A program made the translations under genes and the position numbers. From Cocos nucifera (lineage: Eukaryota > Streptophyta > Magnoliopsida > Arecales > Arecaceae), in assembly GCA_006176705.1 (NCBI GenBank), contig QRFJ01004319.1, forward strand, positions 1-64,000: a stretch of 64,000 nt of DNA, written 5' to 3'. The stretch's first letter is position 1; each line of letters begins with the position of its first letter. Below the pieces are notes generated by a model. That model saw only the letters and a program-made list of their open reading frames with translations, did not search any database and was not told where the DNA came from. Shown here one piece after another: positions 56,591 to 64,000 of the stretch.

Positions 56591-58523
56591 ATGTCCATCG
56601 ACGAATCCTGGTCAACTTGTTCCAAAAGCCTGGCTCCTCTGGCTTTGGTGAACCTATCTTCTAAGGAGGCTGAACCATTAGAGTCAGCCCATCCTTTTGT
56701 GCCCACAATAATTTTTTGTAGACTTCGGCCTAACAACCTTTCCCAAGCTAGGATTCAGTTTGGTGTTCCTTTTGAATATGAGCCCAAACTTCCTGGACCT
56801 GACGATCGAGTTTCCTCTCCTCCTCCTGGTTGAACCTACCTATATATTTAAACTCTTCGAGTGGGCTTAGATTACCCTTGCCTCCCTTCGTAGTTAGCTT
56901 ATTCAGATTTCTCAACATTTCTCTTACTGCCATGGCACCAAACTCCTTTAGGTTCATCATAGGATTTCTATCTTTATGCATCATGATAGGTGTCCGACCT
57001 ACCATTTCTTTATTCCATAATTTCTTCATCTTCAAATGCCATCCAACCGCATGTGTCTCCCCAGTTCAACAAGAAGGGATTGCTTAAGGGCGCTCCTTCT
57101 TTCGTTCATAACTAAAAGGAGAAGTTCTTTTTTGTCTCAAATCCTTCCTTAAGATTAGTACTTCCTCTGTGGGGGATGATCAGGGATTTGGTTCATCATG
57201 CCCCTAGGCTGAAAAGTGAGGATCGGAGTTCAGCCAATAAGCTGAAGGGCTTTAATGCTCCCCCGATCCCCGACCTCCTAGATGAGCAGACCTTGTTCAA
57301 CTTTGGTCACAGTCCTCTTAATCCAATAGGTAGTTCTTCACAATTAGTCAATTGAGTGGTATTCTTTTTTTTGATCTTCTAACTTTACCCTCCTTGTGGA
57401 AATGACTCCAGAGGAATAAAACCGCCTAGCGAAGGAGATCAAGACCCTTAAGAGGAAGGACGGTCCTTCCGGGAAACCATTGAAGAAGGCTCGTATCGGA
57501 GAATTGAGCCAGATCGTGCCAATTCGGGCGATGCCGGCCACTAAGCCCATCGTTACCGCACCAAGTCCAACCTTGTTTGATGAGGCTATCCCTTCTGTCC
57601 TTCTTCAACAAGAGAAAGTTGTGGAGAGGAAGAAGAAGAAGGCCGTCGACAAGAAAGTTGAATGGAAGGCTAAGAGTTTCGATGGCATGGGCCTTAGCTA
57701 GGAACAGGATTCCCTAAATGATCGAGAGGTCATCCAGGTGCTGATGGAGGGGAGTGTCTTTTCTCATATTATAGAAAGAATGCGCCAGAAGGATGACGTT
57801 GTGAGGTTCAATGAGTCCTTCGCCACCTTCCTAGAGGTAAGTGGCCTCCTTTGATTTTGACTTCGCGCCCTTTAGGCCTTAAAGTTGAAATCTTTTGGAA
57901 TTCTACTCGCTTTTTATTTTGCAGTTGGGACACTACCTTTTTGCTCACTCTGAGGTGGCAAGCCAGAGATGGGCCGAAGCATCCAAGGCCCTTGAAGAAG
58001 CCCGCGTAGAGGCCAAAAAGGCTCGGGCCGAGGCTGATGCTCTAAATGTAGCCTCGAAGACTCTCTCGTCCGAAGTCAAGCACCTTCGAAAGGAGTTGAG
58101 GGTGGAGTGCAAGGAGGTGGTGAAGCTGAGGACCTCCTTAGCTCTAGAGAAGGAGGAAAGAAGAAAGGCACAGGAGGAAGTTGGCATCGTGATGAAGAGG
58201 GCCATACAAGACATCAAGTCCTCTAAAGATATAGAGAACATTAAAATAGCCTTCATCCAGGAAGCTTTCTTGGAAGGGTTCTAGGTCTGCTTGGGGTAGG
58301 TCATCGAGAACTTCCCTGACATCGATCTGGACCTCCTCATAGAGGAGCTAGGGGATAGAGTTGGCCCTTTGTGCACTGATGCTGAGGTCGCCCCTGCTGC
58401 TCGTATCGCTGAAGTTGCTCCGGAGGTTTCCGAACCCGCAGGTGCAGCATCTAGACCTACCCAAGAGCTGGGGGCAGTCGAGAATACTCCGACCTCCCCA
58501 GTGGCTGAGCCACCCAAGGTCTA
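56591..58523 (+). pseudogene. E11 antisense ORF, main part (Transposase_28-like, coiled coil)
   Basis: It starts MSIDESWSTCSKS at 56591. After a stop near 56832 it reads the PF04195-type core (LPPFVVSLFRFLNI, MAPNSFRFIIGFLSL, IGVRPTISLFHNFF) to about 57020. Next is an N..FLKGAP-type segment to about 57330 with GT at the border, then MTPEE...RLAKEIKTLKRKD and a Lys-rich stretch. An 88-bp intron (GT 57837, AG 57924) follows, then a coiled coil (EASKALEEARVEAKKARAEA, EEVGIVMKRAIQ) and a Pro/Ala-rich tail to TAA at about 58521. AATAAA near 58586 could be its polyadenylation signal. Stops and uncertain exon borders make it a pseudogene. The function of this family is unknown. Confidence 0.7.
57837..57924 (+). 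other. Intron in E11 antisense ORF
   Basis: 88 bp, GTAAGT donor and TTTTGCAG acceptor. Removing it joins reading frames that are conserved in E3, which has a GT-AG intron (6140-6068, minus) at the same place. Confidence 0.75.
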
Positions 58524-58635
58524 AACTCTTGATAACTATGTACTTTTTCTTTTTCCTTTCGATGTACTTGAAAACATTTTGAGTAAATAAAGGGCATATT
58601 TCTTTCCTTGCTTTACACTTTGCATTGTCGTATGC

Positions 58636-59225
58636 ATGATTCAGAATGCCTCTAGCAATCAAGGTCGTAACCCACCTTCCCCTACTGATGCTAACCATTC
58701 ACCTCAGGAATCTTCGCTCAGGCCCTTGATAAAGGGCTTGAGGAAGGAAGTCCATCACTTAAAAAAAAGGTTGAAAAAGATGGAGGCCAACCTTCAAACC
58801 TCTCGAAAGAGCACTTCGGAGGTGACTAAAGAAGTTACCCACCTCCGAAGCCTACATATGAGGGACTCTACGGGTTTCGGCATCAGGAAAGGAAATTTTG
58901 AAAAGGAGTTGTTGGAGCTCAAGAAAAGAGCTAGCGATAAATCTTAAGCACTGACAGCGAAGATTATCTCTCTTGAAGCTGACCTTAAAATGGCAAAGGA
59001 GAATATTCATCTCTTGGAAGGGAGTTCGTCTTGGTCCACCGACAAAGCTTGTTATGATTGGGACTGGTGGAAGAAAATTTTCCACCTTCAAAAGTAGCTG
59101 TAGGACACTAAAGAATGGCATGATAGCTATCAATTATCCTGGGTAGGAAGGATGTCCAAGCTTGAAGAAGGGCTAAAAGCCACCTTAGGATTTCACCTTC
59201 TTTCTTTCTTTTCTTTTTTATGTAA
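58636..59225 (+). pseudogene. E11 antisense ORF, distal coiled-coil part
   Basis: A 103-codon frame (58636-58947) rich in heptads (GLRKEVHHLKKRLKKMEANL, EVTKEVTHLRSL), then a stop and further coiled-coil-like sequence (KIISLEADLKMAKENIHLLE) to about 59225. It may be a separate ORF or the last exon of the preceding one. Confidence 0.55.
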
Positions 59226-59590
59226 TTAGTTTCACCGATCTTCATTTCATCTATAATGCATTTATTCTTTCATACAGTTGGTCCTCGCCGACCTTCATTT
59301 TGCTTGTAGCATATCCACTTTTGTGTAATCAGTCATACTGACCTCTACTTGTAATGAAAATAACTTCATAACGAAATGGTGCTTTTTTCGTTGTCATCTC
59401 TTGTGGACTCGATTCTGGGTGCCTCATTTTTTCTCTATTTTATTTCTGATGAGATGTTAGTCATGGATGTCGAACTAGAGGTCCATCCTATGAATCAGGG
59501 TAGGATTTTTCCTTTCGAGTTTGGCATGGCCGTAGGGGGATGTGCACGATAGCCATTAGTAGGACCTTGACCTCCTCCTTGTTTTGTATT
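59226..59590. other. E11 spacer before tandem repeats
   Basis: Non-coding, moderately AT-rich, with nothing further recognised. Confidence 0.5.
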
Positions 59591-59594
59591 AGTG

Positions 59595-60310
59595 AGGCCT
59601 TGGCCTTCTAACCCTTGTGCGATCGTAGAGTTTCATCGAGTCTATCGGTAGGATCTCTCCTCTGATCTCATCTTAATATAGCGAGGTCTTCGACCTTGCT
59701 CATGTTAAGATGAGGTTCTCCTCCTATTCCTAACGTGCTATAGCGGCATATTAGGGCCGTTGATAGGGCCTCTCCCCTTGGCTCGTCTTAACTTAATGAG
59801 GCCTCCGACCCTGCTCAATTAGGATGAGGTTCTCCTCCTATTTCTAATGGGCTGTAGGGGTACATTAGGACTGTTGGCAGGGCCTCTTCCCTCATCTTGT
59901 CTTAACTTAATGAGGCCTTTGACCTTGCTCATGTTAGGACAAGGTTCTCCTCCTATTCTTAATGAGCTATAGGGGCACATTAGGGCCATTGGCAGGGCCT
60001 CTTCCCTCATCTCATCTTAACTTAACAAGGCCTTCGATCTTGCTCACGTTAGGATGAGGTTCTCCTCCTTTTTCTAATGGACTGTAGGGATATATTAGGG
60101 CTATTGGTAAGGCCTCTTCCCTCATCTCATCTTAACTTAATGAGGCCTTCGATCTTGCTCACGTTAGGATGAGGTCCTTCTTCTATTCTTAACGGGCTGT
60201 AGAGGTACATTAGGGCCATTTGCAGGGCCTCTCCCCTCATCATCTTAACTTAACAATGCATTCAACCTTACTCACGTTAGAATGAGGTTCTCTTCCTATT
60301 TCTAAAAGGG
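59595..60310. repeat. 115-bp tandem repeat array in E11
   Basis: The marker GAGGTTCTCC or close variants falls at 59712, 59826, 59941, 60056, 60171 and 60284, a period of 113-115 bp. About six diverged units are present; each also has an AATGAGGCCTTCGACCTTGC-like block and a TTAGGGCC-like block. The array lies between the antisense ORF and the end of pol. Confidence 0.9.
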
Positions 60311-60429
60311 CCACTTTTGATTGCTTCAGAGTTATTTATTATTTTCTATCATCATATGATTTTTGTGCCAAGAAATAATAATGTTAGAATAGAAAAGTTT
60401 TTTTGAGGAATAGTCATTGGTAATACATT

Positions 60430-61700
60430 CTTAGGTTTTCATAATTCCAAGGTCGTGGAAGAGTTGTTCCTCCGAGCTCCTTCAAGCAATAAGTTTCGGG
60501 CCGGATGATCTCCTCTACTCCATATGGACCTTCCCAATTTGGAGCGAGCTTTTTTTGATTCTGAGGTTATGAAATAGCTGCTCGCTGAAGTATTAAATCT
60601 CTCACTTTGAATATTTTGCCTTTGACTTTTGAGTTGTAGTAGCAAGCTACCATTTGCCTTTAGGCTGCCATCCAAACTTGAACTTTTTTCCCGCTTTTCC
60701 TCCAATAAGTCGAGGTTTGCCCTGAGGTCCAATGAGTTTTGCTATTCATTGAATGCCACGACTCGCACTAACAGAAGTTTGAGTTCTATTGGGATGACCG
60801 CTTCTATTCCAAAAGCTAAGGCAAATGAGATTTCTCTAATTGGCAATCTTTGGGTAGCTCGGTATGCCCAAAGTACATGATAGAGTTCATCCTCCCATGT
60901 TCCCTTCTCTCTTTCAAGTCTTGCTTTGATATCTTGCAGCAGGGTTCTATTTGTTACTTCAGCTTTCTGTTTGCTTGTGGATGGGTGACTGATGTAAAAT
61001 AGTAGAAGATATTCAGATCTTCACAAAATTCGATAAATCTTGCTCTGATGAACTACCATCCATTATCTATTATGAGGGTTCGAGGCAAGCCAAAGCTACA
61101 AACAATCGACTTTCAGATGAAGTCCTGCATTTTTGCTTCAGTGATCTTTGCCGAAGGTTCAGCCTCAATCTACTTTGTAAAATAGTCTATCACCACCAAA
61201 AGAAATTTTCACTGTCCAGATGCCATGAAAAAAAATCTGATTATGTCCATCCCCCATTGGGCGAACGGCCATAGGGCACTTAGGGGTGTAAGTTCGAAAG
61301 CTGGTTGCCTCTGATGTTTGTATTTCTCTGACAGTAGTCACATTTCTTGACATACTCTATAGAATCATGGTACAAGGTTAGCCAATCGTAACCTTACCGA
61401 AGCAATCTTTATGACAAGGATCTGGCTTCTACATGACTTTCGTAAATTTTCTCACGCACTATCCATAATGCAAAGTTGGCTTCTGAAGGTCGAAGACATC
61501 TCAAGAGCGGTAGAAAATACAATCTTCTATATAGCTTGCCTTCATACATGACATACTGGGAACCCTGACTTCTAAGTTTTCGAGCTTCTTTCGGATCATG
61601 AGGAAGAGCTCCATCCTTGAGATAGGCAACTAGCGGGTCGATCCAGCTCAGTTTGTGTTCGACTTGCATAATAGGCTATGAATCCTCTGAGCTTGGGCAC
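60430..61700 (-). pseudogene. E11 integrase
   Basis: Minus strand: zinc region LRSQGSQYVMYEGKLYRR then ESHVEARSLS (usual HxGxH-S-GARSLA; degraded) and CDYCQR near 61330. Next is a core with GIWTVKISFGGDRLFYKV (61240-61165), then ATQRLPIREISFALAFGIEA near 60830 and the C-terminal LDLRANLDLLEEKRE (60732-60630). It ends near 60430 with NLR-type residues. Many stops are present, and the catalytic triad could not be traced with confidence. The DHGRP core positions fall in the most broken part. Confidence 0.78.
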
Positions 61701-62790
61701 TTTAGAATTTTGAAAAATACTTCATTCGGCAGTTCGGCTGAGGCTAAAGTGGCCAATTTAGAGAGAAGGTCAGCTCATGTATTTTTCTGCCTTCGAAATT
61801 TGTTGAATGCTAAAACTATTGAAGGCCGGAGCCAAGTCCTTTACTTTCTCAAGATATTTCATCATGCTTTCTTTCCGAGCTTTGTAACTATTATTAACCT
61901 ATCCAACCACTAGTTGAAAATTACTATAGACTTGGAGTCGGTCTGCTTCTAACTCTTTTGGTATTCTTAATCCAGTGATCAAACCTTCATATTTGGCTCC
62001 ATTATTAGTTGTGGAGAATTCAAAGCGTAGCGCGTATTTGGCGATGACTCCCTCGGGGTTAACCAATATCAATCCCATGCCTGCACCAGCGACGTTGGAT
62101 GAACCATCCATGTATAGGACCAAAAAACCATCAAGAAGATTGGCTCTCTCTTCGAAGAGGCTTGGCTACAGCCACGGAACATTGGTTTAATTCTGTTCAA
62201 GCTCGGCTTCATTTGGAATGGTGCATTTCACTACAAAATTTGCTAATATTTGGGCTTTGATCGATGGCCGAGGTCGATAATTGATGTCAAATTTTGTAAG
62301 CTCGATTGTCCATTTTACGATTCTTCTAGAGGCATCCACTCGGTGAAGGATTGCTTTAATTAGTTGATTAGTGAGGATAGTTATGGTATGCCCTTGAAAA
62401 TAAGGTCGGAGCCTTCAGACTGCAATTAGCAAAGCATAAGTTAGTTTTTCTAACTTAGTATATCGGATCTCAGCATCCCTCAAAATTTGATTTATGTAGT
62501 AGATCGGTTACATTTTTGCCTCTTCTTTGACCAGGACTGCCGTGAGGGCCGCTAGGGAGACCATCAGGTACAAAAATAGTTCCTCTTCAGATTTGGGCTT
62601 TGCTAATAGGGGAGGTGAATAGAGGTAGTCCTTGAGCTCTCTAAAGGCTTGTTGACATTCGATGGTCCAGCAAGAGTTCCTTGGCTACTTGAGAACTTGA
62701 AAGAAGGGCATGTATCATTCAACCGATCTCGAGATGAAGCAGTTTAGGGATGCCACTTTTTTAGTCAGGCACTAAACTTTTTTAATTATT
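61701..62790 (-). pseudogene. E11 RNase H
   Basis: The upstream part (about 62790-62220) reads the RT-RNase H connection: FLYLMVSLAALTAVLVKEE, YTKLEKLTYALLIAVWRLRP, HRVDASRRIVKWTIELTKFD. The second RNase H segment (62123-61899) has YMDGSSNVAGAGMGLIL, then NNGAKYEGLI. The third catalytic position reads VYSNFQLVVG, where S-D-S-Q-L is usual, so the Asp appears changed to Asn. A dual RNase H region is typical of Tat-lineage gypsy elements, which supports the lineage call. Confidence 0.8.
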
Positions 62791-63486
62791 TTTAAAGCCG
62801 TCATCTCCTAAATAGCATGGATTTTCTTTGGATTTGCTTCAATCCCGCACCTTGACACAATGAATCCTAAGAAATTTTCTGAGGTCACACCGAAGGTGCA
62901 CTTGGTCGGTTTCAGCTTCATCTTGTACTTTTTTAGCATGCTGAAGGTCTCTTCGAGGTCGACAATATGATTTATTGAAGCTCGGCTCTTGACAAGCATG
63001 TCATCCACATACACCTCCATGTTGCAGGCAATCTGCTCTTTGAAGATTTTGTTGATCAGGTGCTGGTATGTTGTCCTTGCATTCTTGAGTCTAAAAGGCA
63101 TAACCGTGCAATAGTAAAGACCACGATTGTAACAAAAGTAGTTTTCTCCTCATCCTCTGGCACCATCCAGATTTGGTTATAGCCAAAAAAGATACCCATG
63201 AAGGTGAAGAGCTCGTGGCCCGAGGTTGCATCCACTAACTGATCAATCTTGGGAGGGGGTAGCTGTCTTTTGGGCAAGCTTTATACAGCTTGAAGTCTAT
63301 ACATATCCTCCACTTGTCATTCACCTTTTTGATGAATATTACGTTTGAGATCAAGTTTAGATAGTTAACTTCTCAAATGAATTCAGCCTCAAGGAGCTTA
63401 TCGACTACTTCTGTAATTGCTTTCTACCTCTTCGGAGCATGGCTGCGCATCTTCTCTTTTACTGACCGATACTTAAAATTAATAGT
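62791..63486 (-). pseudogene. E11 reverse transcriptase
   Basis: Minus strand: FKYRSVKEKMRSHAPKR near 63470, KWRICIDF near 63310, ACPKDSYPLPKIDQLVDATS near 63270 and GYNQIWM. A frame at 63101-62808 has MPFRLKNARTTYQHLINKIF, the catalytic EVYVDDMLVKS, TFSMLKKYKMKLKPTKCTFG and FLGFIVSRCGIEANPKK, all standard gypsy RT blocks in order. A frameshift near 63090 separates the halves. Upstream it is broken at about 63487. Confidence 0.88.
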
Positions 63487-64000
63487 TGATAAGTACCATA
63501 AATTTACCAATAAAATATTAATTTATTAATTAATTTATATTAATTTTTTAAAATTAATGATCAATTTATATATAATTTTGGAGAAATTCATATTTTTATT
63601 AATTAAAAAAATAATTAAAAAATAATAAAAACTAAAAAATAAAATTTTATTATCAATAGAAAGATATCATTTTTTTGATCATAACGAAATAAGTTTGAAG
63701 CAAAATGGAGCTAAGACAAAGAAGATATAAATTTTTAAAAAAATAAAATAAATAAAAATTAAATAATAAAATGGCTTAGCCGATTCTGCAAGCCAAGCCA
63801 CCAAGCCAAGCCAAGCCGTCAAAGTCGACTCAACCACAGAAGCTACCAACCGGTCCACGATCCAGGCATGGACCATCAATTCAGCAGAAATCGGTGAATC
63901 ACAGCGCAACACGTGGTGGACCTAGACCCTTAAAGGGTCCACAAAAATTTATCGCGACTCATAGGGCAATCTGGTCTTTTCACTAGGTGATAGGAGCGCT
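63487..64000. other. E12: unidentified AT-rich insertion, possible LTR start
   Basis: The gypsy RT stops here and very AT-rich DNA begins with TGATAAGTACC, a plausible LTR terminus. It later has a repeated CCAAGC motif (63795-63820) and a near-perfect inverted repeat around 63912-63942 (GTGGACC with GGTCCAC). No coding region is recognised. The other end lies outside the window. Confidence 0.4.

Larger units (their letters stand above)
54887..63486 (-). mobile_element. E11: Ty3-gypsy Tat-like element with antisense ORF, incomplete
   Basis: Read on the minus strand: RT (from 63480), RNase H, IN, a 115-bp tandem-repeat region, then a spliced ORF in the opposite sense, polypurine tract and 3' LTR (56114-54887). 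The RT-RNase H-IN order is that of gypsy. An antisense ORF plus tandem repeats between pol and the 3' LTR is the arrangement described for Tat-lineage elements such as Grande. The left flanking 5 bp are CCTAT (54882-54886). Gag, PR and the 5' LTR lie to the right of the break at about 63487 and are not in the window. Confidence 0.78.

Noticed and set aside
57945..58256. Minus-strand 103-codon frame opposite the coiled coil
   Set aside because: The plus frame matches E3 and has a conserved intron; the minus frame is a shadow typical of Ala/Glu/Lys-rich coding DNA.
59595..60310. CRISPR-like array
   Set aside because: Units are contiguous and diverged with no spacers, and the context is a plant gypsy element.

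Overview
This window looks like plant nuclear DNA made entirely of nested LTR retrotransposons. I see no host gene, no bacterial gene organisation, no rRNA or tRNA gene and no CRISPR array. The evidence is 5-bp target-site duplications (TSDs) around TG...CA termini, primer-binding sites (PBS) matching plant initiator-Met tRNA, Ty1-copia gag/PR/IN/RT/RNase H remnants, Ty3-gypsy RT/RNase H/IN remnants, and a Transposase_28-like (PF04195-type) antisense ORF of the kind described for the Tat lineage of plant gypsy elements. Large 2.2-2.5 kb copia LTRs with Angela-type RT motifs would fit a monocot, perhaps a palm, but the species assignment is weak.

Elements, named for this report. E1 (+, 1-4566): 3' part of a copia 'family A' element. 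E2 (-, 4567 to about 5809): 5' LTR and gag start of a Tnt1/Tork-like copia. E3 (about 5810-9440): 3' end of a gypsy-Tat element with antisense ORF and LTR. E4 (+, 9441-9834 and 20203-20659): pieces of a copia 'family C' LTR. E5 (-, 9835-20197): complete family A element, TSD CCTAT. E6 (-, from about 20660): a second family A element, split by a solo LTR S1 (21110-23349, TSD GAAGG), by E7, and by E11. E7 (+, 26727-53143): complete family C element, TSD TGATC, split by E8. E8 (-, 30763-46319): Tnt1/Tork-like 'family B' element, split by E9 (-, 34181-40911, family A deletion derivative) and by solo LTR E10 (42576-44854, TSD CTCCT). E11 (-, from 54887): gypsy-Tat element with 3' LTR, antisense ORF, 115-bp tandem repeats, and IN, RNase H and RT read on the minus strand; it is broken near 63487 by an unidentified AT-rich sequence, E12.

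The insertion order can be read directly: E4 contains E3 (containing E2, containing E1), E5 and E6; E6 contains S1, E7 and E11; E7 contains E8; E8 contains E9 and E10. The deepest path is E4 > E6 > E7 > E8 > E9 or E10.

No element appears able to move by itself. All coding regions carry stops, frameshifts or lost active-site residues, although E5 integrase and E7 pol keep long frames. Within an intact element the parts would act together: gag packages the RNA, PR matures it, RT/RNase H copies it from the tRNA-primed PBS to the polypurine tract (PPT), and IN inserts it.

The observations I rate highest are: a four-hairpin module next to a dense W-box (TTGAC) cluster in the family A LTR, with arm changes that preserve pairing and one hairpin centre that is flipped between copies; spliced antisense ORFs in two diverged Tat copies; an 887-bp duplicated integrase segment in E8 that carries the unoccupied E9 target site; amber stops in E7 consistent with CHG-context deamination; and an 840-N gap whose flanks are contiguous in sister LTRs.
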